From an uncultured Lysobacteraceae bacterium (GTDB lineage: Bacteria > Pseudomonadota > Gammaproteobacteria > Xanthomonadales > Xanthomonadaceae), in contig CALCNV010000041.1 of NCBI GenBank assembly GCA_937897645.1, forward strand, positions 1 to 21,150: a stretch of 21,150 nt of DNA. The letters run 5' to 3'. A model generated the notes under the pieces. That model had not been told where the DNA came from. It searched no databases and saw only the letters and a program-made list of their open reading frames with translations. This document shows, piece after piece, positions 15,298 to 21,150 of the stretch (positions within the stretch are counted from its first letter, which is position 1; each line of letters begins with the position of its first letter). The position numbers and the translations under genes were made by a program.

Positions 15298-15590
15298 GCA
15301 GCAACGAACCGGTCAGCGTGCATATCCTCGAGCGCGAATACACCATCGGCGTCGAGCCCGGCGAACGCAGCAGCCTGATGGCGGCCGCCAAGTTGCTGGA
15401 TGCCAAGATGCGCGAAGTACGCGGCAGCAACAAGATGGCCGCGGTGGATCGCGTCGCCGTACTCGCCGCGCTGAACATGGCACACGAGCTGCAACAGCTG
15501 CGTGACGAAAACAGCGCCCGCGAGCGCGAACTTTCACGCACGCTGGACGAGCTGCATCGCAGGCTGGACGGGGCGCTGGGAAGTACTTAG
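15294..15590 (+). CDS. zapA: Cell division protein ZapA
   Basis: Binds FtsZ and bundles protofilaments at the division site. The 98-residue product has the family head (VSVHILEREYTIGVEPGERSSLMAAAKLLDAKM) and the conserved helix DRVAVLAALNMAHELQQL, followed by a charged C-terminal coiled coil for dimerisation. It starts with GTG overlapping the TGA of the preceding coiled-coil gene. The order zapA-6S RNA-ygfA downstream matches E. coli and supports the call. Confidence 0.95.
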   Translation: MSSNEPVSVHILEREYTIGVEPGERSSLMAAAKLLDAKMREVRGSNKMAAVDRVAVLAALNMAHELQQLRDENSARERELSRTLDELHRRLDGALGST

Positions 15591-15595
15591 TGCTT

Positions 15596-15665
15596 GGTTG
15601 TTGATTGTTGGTGAAGAAGGATTTTTTTGCTTCTATCAAGAACCTAGAACCAACAACCAACAACC
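15596..15665 (+). terminator. 17-bp inverted repeat downstream of zapA
   Basis: ggttgttgattgttggt (15596-15612) pairs with accaacaaccaacaacc (15649-15665) at 16 of 17 positions. The loop contains a run of seven T (atttttttgc). It starts 6 nt after the zapA stop. It could end the zapA transcript before the 6S promoter, although the T-run sits in the loop and not after the stem, so it is not a classical terminator. It is AT-richer than its surroundings. Confidence 0.45.
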
Positions 15666-15694
15666 GCCCCACCCCCCAAAGCCGACGAACGGCT

Positions 15695-15722
15695 TTTGCA
15701 TCCGGCACCGCCTCGCTATACT
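15695..15722 (+). promoter_or_regulatory. Candidate promoter of 6S RNA
   Basis: TATACT at 15717-15722 is a good -10 box ending 8 nt before the predicted 5' end of 6S RNA. A weak -35 (tttgca, 15695-15700) lies 16 nt upstream of it. Confidence 0.55.
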
Positions 15723-15729
15723 GCACGCG

Positions 15730-15914
15730 CATCCTCTGCCGTGAACGACGGCGTGCAAAACATACGCCTTGTCCCTTAATTACGACCACGGGAAGGGAAC
15801 GGAAGCCGGGAGTGCAAGTCCGCCTTGTTGCGGAAAGCCCGATGGCCCCCAACTCTTCCCACTTGAACCCCGGGTTCAAGGTCGTTTCGCAAGCATCGTC
15901 ATGGCGGAGGATGT
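15730..15914 (+). ncRNA. ssrS: 6S RNA
   Basis: Global regulator that mimics an open promoter and sequesters sigma-70 RNA polymerase. It lies between zapA and ygfA, its conserved position. The 5' segment catcctctgccgtg pairs with the 3' segment catggcggaggatg (15900-15913) to form the closing stem. The apical-side hairpin cttgaaccccgggttcaag (15862-15880) closely resembles the CUUGAACC..GGUUCAAG hairpin of the E. coli RNA. The length of about 185 nt is typical. A T-rich stretch (tattttt) follows the 3' end. The ends are estimated from the closing stem and promoter and could be off by a few bases. Confidence 0.9.
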
Positions 15915-15922
15915 ATTTTTCC

Positions 15923-15996
15923 GTAGGAGCGGGCCCTGCTCGCGATACTTTCCCTCGGAAATGTGCAGGAGCATCGCGGGCAAGGCCCGCTCCTAC
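15923..15996. repeat. REP/BIME-like inverted repeat, 'GGGCC' class
   Basis: Arms 15923-15946 and 15973-15996 pair at 22 of 24 positions; the left arm opens GTAGGAGCGGGCCCTGCTCG. It begins about 9 nt after the 6S RNA 3' end and separates it from ygfA. The arm resembles REP sequences of Pseudomonas (…GGGCAAGGCCCGCTCC…). Confidence 0.85.
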
Positions 15997-16046
15997 ATGC
16001 GCTTGCCTTAGAATCCCGCCCATGAAACCGTCGCGCGGAAGCAGCC

Positions 16047-16644
16047 ATGAGCATTGACCGCGTCCAGCTGCGCAGGGAGTTGCGTACGCAACGACGCGCG
16101 ATCCCCGCGCAACAACGCATCGCCGCCGCCGATACCCTGGCCGAGCACCTGCTCGCACTCGCCTTCGCGCCCGACTCCGGTTATGTCGCCGGCTACTGGG
16201 CAATGGACGGGGAAATCGCCCTGCACCGCTGGCAACTCCAACTTCCCGCTCACGCCATCTACTGCCTGCCCGTGCTGCATGACGACAACCTGCTGCGCTT
16301 TGCGCCGTGGCGTCCGGGTGATGCGCTGGTGACCAACCGATTCGGCATACCCGAACCCGATGTCGACCCTGCATCGGCACTACCGCCGGAAGCCATGTCG
16401 CTGGTGGTGATGCCGCTGGTCGGATTCGATAACGATGGACATCGGCTTGGCATGGGCGGTGGCTGGTACGATCGCAGCTTCGCATTCCGCAGCGCCGCCA
16501 TGCCACCGCCGTGGCTGGTCGGCGTGGGTTTCGACGTACAGCACGTCGACACACTGGAGGTCGAAGCCTGGGACGTGCGTCCCGACGCTATCTGCACTGA
16601 AACCCGAACCCTGCTGGCCAAGCCCTTCACGAGCAAGCCCCGCC

Positions 16645-16652
<8 letters not shown>
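16047..16652 (+). CDS. ygfA: 5-formyltetrahydrofolate cyclo-ligase
   Basis: Converts 5-formyl-THF to 5,10-methenyl-THF with ATP in one-carbon metabolism. The 201-residue product has the N-terminal Arg-rich helix (LRRELRTQRRAI) and the family signature PLVGFDNDGHRLGMGGGWYD near residues 124-143. A purine stretch, cggaagc, precedes the ATG. In E. coli ygfA is transcribed with 6S RNA; here the T-tract and a REP element lie between, so co-transcription is less certain. Its stop overlaps the EVE gene by 8 nt (ATGAGTAA). Confidence 0.94.
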
Positions 16653-17115
<463 letters not shown>

Positions 17116-17124
17116 ATGATCACC

Positions 17125-17206
17125 GGTAGGAGCGCCCCATGGGCGCGAGCTCCTGCCGTCTACGTATACAAAACACAAGAGCTCGCGCCCATGGGGCGCT
17201 CCTACC
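17125..17206. repeat. REP/BIME-like inverted repeat, 'CCATGG' class, copy 3
   Basis: Arms 17125-17152 and 17179-17206 are perfect complements with a 26-base spacer, the same class as 2361-2439 and 3433-3508. It lies between the EVE gene and rpiA. Confidence 0.9.
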
Positions 17207-17222
17207 AAAGACTGGATTCCTC

Positions 17223-17876
17223 ATGTCGCAGAACGAAGCAAAACGCCTGGCCGCCGAAAAAGCCATCGAATACGTCGAAGACGGCATGATCGTCGGCGTC
17301 GGCACCGGCTCCACGGTGGCGTTCTTCATCGATGCGCTGGCGAAGATCAAGCACCGTATCGCCGGCACGGTGTCCAGTTCCGACCAGAGCACCGAGCGCT
17401 TGCGCGCGCACGGCATCGAGGTGATGGAACTCAACCACACCGGCAACCTGGCCCTGTACGTGGATGGCGCCGACGAATGCGACCCGCACAAGCGCCTGAT
17501 CAAGGGTGGTGGCGCGGCATTGACGCGCGAAAAAATCATCGCCGAAGCCAGCGAAAAATTCGTCTGCATCATCGACCCGGTCAAGCTGGTGCCAGTACTA
17601 GGGAAATTCCCCCTGCCCATCGAAGTCATCCCCATGGCGCGCAGCCTGGTCGCGCGTGAAATCCTGGCCCTCACCGGCGGCCAACCCGTGTGGCGCGATG
17701 GCGTGGTGACCGACAACGGCAACGTCATCATCGACGTGCACGGCCTCTCGATCATCGATCCTGTAGCAATCGAACGCGAGCTGTCGCAGATCCCGGGCGT
17801 GGTCTCGGTAGGCCTGTTCGCACGCCGTGCCGCCGACGTGGTGATCATCGGCGGCGAGCCACCCAAAGTGCTCTAG
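17223..17876 (+). CDS. rpiA: Ribose-5-phosphate isomerase A
   Basis: Interconverts ribose 5-phosphate and ribulose 5-phosphate in the pentose phosphate pathway. The 217-residue product is full length with GVGTGST (residues 25-31), SSSDQS, the catalytic DGADE, and KGGGAALTREK. The start ATG at 17223 gives the standard N-terminus; a longer frame from 17139 runs through the REP element and is rejected. There is no clear Shine-Dalgarno. Proximity to ygfA and 6S RNA recalls the E. coli region, where rpiA is also close. Confidence 0.97.
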   Translation: MSQNEAKRLAAEKAIEYVEDGMIVGVGTGSTVAFFIDALAKIKHRIAGTVSSSDQSTERLRAHGIEVMELNHTGNLALYVDGADECDPHKRLIKGGGAALTREKIIAEASEKFVCIIDPVKLVPVLGKFPLPIEVIPMARSLVAREILALTGGQPVWRDGVVTDNGNVIIDVHGLSIIDPVAIERELSQIPGVVSVGLFARRAADVVIIGGEPPKVL

Positions 17877-17894
17877 CCACAGCCTGCCAGCTCT

Positions 17895-17960
17895 TGTGGG
17901 AGGGGCTTCAGCCCCGACGCTTTTCCGTCTTCGTTCGTCGGGGCTAAAGCCCCTCCCACA
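17895..17960. repeat. REP/BIME-like inverted repeat, 'GGGGCTTCAG' class
   Basis: Arms 17895-17919 and 17936-17960 pair at 24 of 25 positions; the left arm opens TGTGGGAGGGGCTTCAGCCC. It is the complete counterpart of the half element at 19-43. It lies between rpiA and the Y-family polymerase gene. Confidence 0.9.
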
Positions 17961-18041
17961 GAAGGAGACTGACTCCAGCGGAGTCGCCGCACATAAGTCA
18001 CTGAACACGCTGGTTTCTCCGCCAATGAGATCGCCCGGCGC

Positions 18042-18047
18042 GATACT
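18042..18047 (+). promoter_or_regulatory. Possible -10 box very close to the polymerase start
   Basis: GATACT ends 10 nt before the ATG at 18057. No Shine-Dalgarno is visible between them, which would fit a leaderless mRNA. No convincing -35 or LexA-type operator was seen upstream. Confidence 0.25.
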
Positions 18048-18056
18048 GCGCTGGCC

Positions 18057-19553
18057 ATGACCCTGCGCTGCCTCTTCGTCGATTTCAATTCGTTCTTTGC
18101 TTCGGTGGAGCAACAGGACGATCCGGCGCTGCGCGGCAAGCCCGTGGGGGTGGTGCCGGTGATCGCGGCGACGACGTGCTGCATCGCCGCCAGCGTGGAA
18201 GCCAAGACGCATGGCATCGGCACCGGCACGGCGGTGTGGGAGGCGCTGGAGAAATTCCCGGGCATCCAGTTCGTCCAGGCACGGCCCGCGCGCTACGTGG
18301 AGGTTCACCACCGTCTGATGGACGCGATCCAGGATTGCATTCCGCATGGCAAGGCCGCCTCCATCGATGAAGTCCCGTGCTGGCTGATCGGGCGCGAGCG
18401 CCAGCGCGACAACGCCGTCGCCATCGCCCACCGCATCAAGCAGCGCATCAGCGAGGAATTCGACTGGATCCGCTGCTCCATCGGCATCGCACCCAACCAG
18501 TTCCTGGCCAAGACCGCATCGGACATGCAGAAACCGGACGGCCTGACCGTGCTGGAAGCCGCCGACCTTCCGCACAAACTGCACGCGCTGGAACTGCGCG
18601 ATTTCTGCGGCGTGGGCCCGTCGATGGAACGGCGTTTGCGCGCGGCGGGCATCGACAGCGTGGAACAGCTGTGCGCCACCACGCGCGAACACCTGCGTGC
18701 GGCCTGGGGCAGCGTGGAAGGCGACCGCTTCTGGCTGCAGCTGCGCGGCCACGACGTGCCGGAGCGCGCCACCACGCGCAGTTCGATCGGCCACTCGCAT
18801 GTACTGGGACCGGAGTTGCGCAATTTTGCCGGCGCGCGTTCGGTGTTGTTCAAGCTGCTGGCCAAGGCAGCCATGCGCATGCGCAAGGAAAAGCATCTGG
18901 CGAGTGGCTTGGCCATCCGCATGCGTTTCGTGGGCCTGGACGCACGCTTCGAACGCGACCTCGCGTTCGCGCCCATCGACGACTCCAGCACCTTCCTGCG
19001 CCTGCTGGGCGAACAGATGGCGCAACTGGAAGCCGCCATCGCCCGCGGCCGCTGGAATCCGCGCCGCCATCCGCCGCTGTCGGTGGCGGTGACGCTGGTC
19101 GGCCTGCAGCCGATTGGCAGCGTCACTGAAGAACTGATGGACGGACGCCGGCGCGCCAAGCGCGTCAGCACGGTGCTGGACAACATCAACCGCAAGTACG
19201 GCAACAACGCGGTCTATTTCGGCGCCATGCACCAGGCCATCGACCACGATGCCGCGCCCATGCGCATCCCATTCGCGCACGTGCCGGAAATCGGGCTGGA
19301 AGAAGAAACGGCGATGCGACGCCGCAATCCCGGGCCCAAGCATTCCGTCGCCAGCGCCGACGAGCTCTACCTGCTGCGCGAGCGCCAGTTCAAGGTGATG
19401 GCGGAAAACGCGCACCGCGAATCGCAGAAGCGGCGCGGACGCCTACCGGAGCAGCGCAACGCGGTAGCGTTCAAGGCCGGCGCGGGTGGCTGGTCAGCTA
19501 CGGCGAAGGCCGAGCCGGAACCGGAAATCGGCCAGACCGGCAACCTGTTCTGA
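18057..19553 (+). CDS. Divergent Y-family DNA polymerase (DinB/ImpB-MucB-SamB type)
   Basis: A 498-residue translesion-type polymerase, longer than Pol IV (about 350). The catalytic acids are present: D9 in FVDFNSFFASVE and D104-E105 in SIDE. The fingers read CCIAASVEAKTHGIGTGT where Pol IV usually has a YEAR-K-GV pattern, so the nucleotide-contacting Tyr and Arg are replaced. Palm and thumb elements follow: APNQFLAKTASDMQKPDG and the helix-hairpin-helix LRDFCGVGPSMERRLRAAGI. A little-finger domain spans about 240-360, and a basic, low-complexity tail ends QTGNLF, which resembles a beta-clamp-binding motif. It stands alone, without imuA or dnaE2 neighbours. Error-prone bypass is the likely role; the altered fingers suggest unusual specificity (inference). 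Confidence 0.9.
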   Translation: MTLRCLFVDFNSFFASVEQQDDPALRGKPVGVVPVIAATTCCIAASVEAKTHGIGTGTAVWEALEKFPGIQFVQARPARYVEVHHRLMDAIQDCIPHGKAASIDEVPCWLIGRERQRDNAVAIAHRIKQRISEEFDWIRCSIGIAPNQFLAKTASDMQKPDGLTVLEAADLPHKLHALELRDFCGVGPSMERRLRAAGIDSVEQLCATTREHLRAAWGSVEGDRFWLQLRGHDVPERATTRSSIGHSHVLGPELRNFAGARSVLFKLLAKAAMRMRKEKHLASGLAIRMRFVGLDARFERDLAFAPIDDSSTFLRLLGEQMAQLEAAIARGRWNPRRHPPLSVAVTLVGLQPIGSVTEELMDGRRRAKRVSTVLDNINRKYGNNAVYFGAMHQAIDHDAAPMRIPFAHVPEIGLEEETAMRRRNPGPKHSVASADELYLLRERQFKVMAENAHRESQKRRGRLPEQRNAVAFKAGAGGWSATAKAEPEPEIGQTGNLF

Positions 19554-19617
19554 AGCGGGCGTGGCCCTGTTGCCAACACCGCCTTAGACTAGCGGCCTGA
19601 CCCGAACGGAATCCGCC

Positions 19618-20064
19618 ATGTTCCAGCCGCGCCTCTTGCTGCTTGCCTTTGCATTCCTGTTGAGTGGCTGCGCCAATGCCGGCAGCTGGGTGGAGCTGGG
19701 CGGCCAGCGCTACCAGGTGGAGATCGCCGACGACGATGCGGAGCGCGCACGCGGGCTGATGTTCCGCGATGAACTGGCCGCTGGCACGGGCATGGTGTTC
19801 CTGCACGACCGCGAGGAGCCGCAGGCGTACTGGATGAAGAACACCAAGATCCCGCTGGACATCCTGTACTTCGACAACGCACGCAAGCTGGTGGCGCAAC
19901 AGCGCGACGTACCACCCTGCTCCGCAGGCGATGGCTGCCCGCCCTATCCCAGCAAGGCGCCGGCACGTTACGTGCTGGAACTGAATGCTGGCGAAGCTGC
20001 AAGACTGAAGCTGCAGAATGGTGCCGAGCTGGTATTCAGCAAGGATATTCCCGCACAGCCGTGA
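19618..20064 (+). CDS. DUF192 family lipoprotein
   Basis: A 148-residue protein. The N-terminus MFQPRLLLLAFAFLLSGC has a lipobox (LSGC, Cys18), so it is probably a lipoprotein in the outer or inner membrane. DUF192 landmarks follow: ERARGLMFRDEL, YWMKNTKIPLDILYFD, PPCSAGDGCPPY (two Cys) and ARYVLELNAGEA. The function of the family is not established. A cggaa Shine-Dalgarno lies about 7 nt upstream. It follows the polymerase by 64 nt on the same strand. Confidence 0.92.
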   Translation: MFQPRLLLLAFAFLLSGCANAGSWVELGGQRYQVEIADDDAERARGLMFRDELAAGTGMVFLHDREEPQAYWMKNTKIPLDILYFDNARKLVAQQRDVPPCSAGDGCPPYPSKAPARYVLELNAGEAARLKLQNGAELVFSKDIPAQP

Positions 20065-20077
20065 GTAGGGCCGGGCC

Positions 20078-20177
20078 TGTGGGAGCGGCGTCCCGCCGCG
20101 AGCTCTTCGGTTCACGTCGCAGCGATGTGGGAAGCACACTTCCAGGCAAAAGCTCGCGGCGGGACGCCGCTCCTACA
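20078..20177. repeat. REP/BIME-like inverted repeat, 'CGTCCCGCC' class, copy 2
   Basis: Arms 20078-20104 and 20151-20177 pair at 26 of 27 positions, the same class as 14940-15026. The left arm begins TGTGGG while the right arm ends CCTACA, so the two outer variants GTGGG and GTAGG occur in one element. Confidence 0.88.
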
Positions 20178-20227
20178 AAGACACATCAGGGCTTGATTGT
20201 CGCGTCGATCAGTCGCACTCTTGATGC

Positions 20228-21073
20228 ATGGGGGAACGACTGACATTGCCGGACTGGAGTTCGCTGGCGGCGCAGGCTGACGAGACCGTGCCCCTGCTGG
20301 AAACCGCGCTGCTGATCGCGCGCGACGAATACCCCGACCTCGACGCCGACCTGTACGACACCCTGGCGCAAAGCCACGCCGAGCACCTGCGCCCGGAAAT
20401 AGACGCCATCGATGCCTGGCCGATGAAGATGGCGGCGATCAACCGGCACCTGTTCGAGGAACTGGGCTACACCGGCAACCACGACGAATACTACGACCCG
20501 CGCAACAGCTACTTGAACGAAGTGTTCGAGCGCCGCCTGGGCAACCCGATCACCCTGGCCATGGTGCAGATGGAAGTCGCGCGCCGCCTCGGCGTGCCGC
20601 TGGACGGTGTTTCGTTCCCTGGCCATTTCCTCGTGCGCCTGCCGGTGGACGACGGCATCCTGGTGATGGATCCCTTCAACGGGGGCCGCCCACTGGGCGC
20701 GGACGAACTGCGCGAGCGTGCCAAGCCGCACCTGGGCGGCGATATTCCCGATGACAACGCATTGATGCACATCCTGGATCCGGCTTCGCACCGCGCCATC
20801 CTGATCCGCATGCTGCGCAACCTGCACGGTGTGTATGCCGAACGCGACCAGTGGGACCGCGCCGCGCGCAGCGCCGACCGCGTGCTGAAACTGTCGCCCG
20901 AGCAGCCCGAGGCACTACGCGACCGCGGCCTCGCCTACCTCAACATGGATTACAAACAGGGCGCGCGCCACGACCTGACGCGCTACCTGCAACTGGCCCC
21001 GCAAGCCGACGACGCCCACGCCCTGCGCGAACGCGTGGTGGAGTTGAACACCAGCAAGTCACGCATGCATTGA
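20228..21073 (+). CDS. SirB1 family protein (transglutaminase-like plus TPR)
   Basis: A 281-residue cytoplasmic protein. Residues about 40-190 form the SirB1/transglutaminase-like core 2 domain, with YYDPRNSYLNEVFERRLGNP, ITLAMVQMEVARRLGVPLDG and FPGHFLVRL. The last 80 residues hold two TPR-like helix pairs (NLHGVYAERDQWDRAARSAD and QPEALRDRGLAYLNMDYKQG). SirB1-family proteins are widespread; their biochemical role is unclear, although the name comes from a proposed invasion regulator in Salmonella. The ATG at 20228 is one of two overlapping ATGs, and only this one is in frame. It is followed after 7 nt by a truncated REP element. Confidence 0.9.
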   Translation: MGERLTLPDWSSLAAQADETVPLLETALLIARDEYPDLDADLYDTLAQSHAEHLRPEIDAIDAWPMKMAAINRHLFEELGYTGNHDEYYDPRNSYLNEVFERRLGNPITLAMVQMEVARRLGVPLDGVSFPGHFLVRLPVDDGILVMDPFNGGRPLGADELRERAKPHLGGDIPDDNALMHILDPASHRAILIRMLRNLHGVYAERDQWDRAARSADRVLKLSPEQPEALRDRGLAYLNMDYKQGARHDLTRYLQLAPQADDAHALRERVVELNTSKSRMH

Positions 21074-21080
21074 GGCTCTT

Positions 21081-21130
21081 GTAGGAGCGCCCCATGGGCG
21101 CGAGCTCTTCGCATGTACCCGGTAAAAGCT
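21081..21130. repeat. Truncated REP/BIME-like element, 'CCATGG' class, copy 4
   Basis: The left arm (21081-21107) matches copies 1-3, and a 16-base loop follows. The right arm begins at about 21124 (aaaagct) but stops after seven bases, where adapter sequence takes over. Confidence 0.9.
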
Positions 21131-21150
21131 AGATCGGAAGAGCGTCGTGT
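21131..21150 (+). other. Illumina adapter contamination at the contig end
   Basis: agatcggaagagcgtcgtgt is identical to the start of the standard TruSeq adapter read at the 3' end of read 2. It is not genomic and should be trimmed. It joins in the middle of a REP right arm. Confidence 0.96.

Noticed and set aside
14187..15494. 435-residue minus-strand frame opposite the EAL domain and zapA
   Set aside because: Shadow frame crossing a REP element; no supporting features.
15313..16554. 413-residue minus-strand frame
   Set aside because: It covers zapA, 6S RNA, a REP and ygfA in antisense; no coding signal.
17598..19415. 605-residue minus-strand frame opposite rpiA and the Y-family polymerase
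   Set aside because: High-GC shadow frame; composition is His/Arg/Ala rich and the plus-strand genes carry clear motifs.

Overview
The window reads as a high-GC gammaproteobacterial chromosome fragment, most likely from the Xanthomonadaceae/Lysobacteraceae (Lysobacter, Luteimonas or Stenotrophomonas type). The clues are the gene order ygfB(yecA)-pepP / zapA-6S RNA-ygfA / rpiA, the TIGR02449 coiled-coil gene beside zapA, and many intergenic REP-like palindromes beginning GTAGGAGCG or GTGGGAGCG. The assignment is inference from content and not a database match. The fragment looks like a whole assembly contig: its last 20 bases are Illumina adapter, and both ends fall inside a broken REP hairpin.

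Layout. Positions 67-1560 (minus) carry yicC-gmk, divergent from rph (1624). A VOC-family protein and rdgB overlap by 4 nt, followed by hemW. At 4758-7537 a large DUF1631 protein overlaps a small PilZ (c-di-GMP receptor) protein. pepQ (prolidase) follows. On the minus strand lie an exported repeat protein of unknown function, pepP, and a UPF0149/YgfB protein. On the plus strand follow a membrane PAS-PAS-GGDEF-EAL protein, the TIGR02449 gene, zapA, 6S RNA, 5-formyltetrahydrofolate cyclo-ligase, an EVE-domain protein, rpiA, a divergent Y-family DNA polymerase, a DUF192 lipoprotein and a SirB1-type transglutaminase-like/TPR protein.

Most genes are housekeeping: nucleotide supply and sanitation (gmk, rdgB), RNA 3' processing (rph), heme-related radical SAM function (hemW), proline peptide turnover (pepQ, pepP), division (zapA), global transcription control (6S RNA), one-carbon and pentose metabolism (ygfA, rpiA). 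A c-di-GMP theme is overlaid by the PilZ protein and the GGDEF-EAL protein.

The most unusual object is a 265-bp element at 11719-11983 between ygfB and pepP. It has perfect 22-bp terminal inverted repeats and two internal long hairpins, together predicting a three-way-junction fold. All six non-Watson-Crick pairs in the stems are G-U pairs if the plus strand is read as RNA, opposite to the operon it interrupts. It touches the ygfB stop codon on one side and supplies the annotated GTG start and first residues of pepP on the other. I could not assign it to a named family. Nine other REP/BIME-like sites (seven complete, two cut by the contig ends) and a 46-bp tandem repeat fill most remaining intergenic space. 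No tRNA, rRNA, CRISPR array, transposase or prophage gene was seen.
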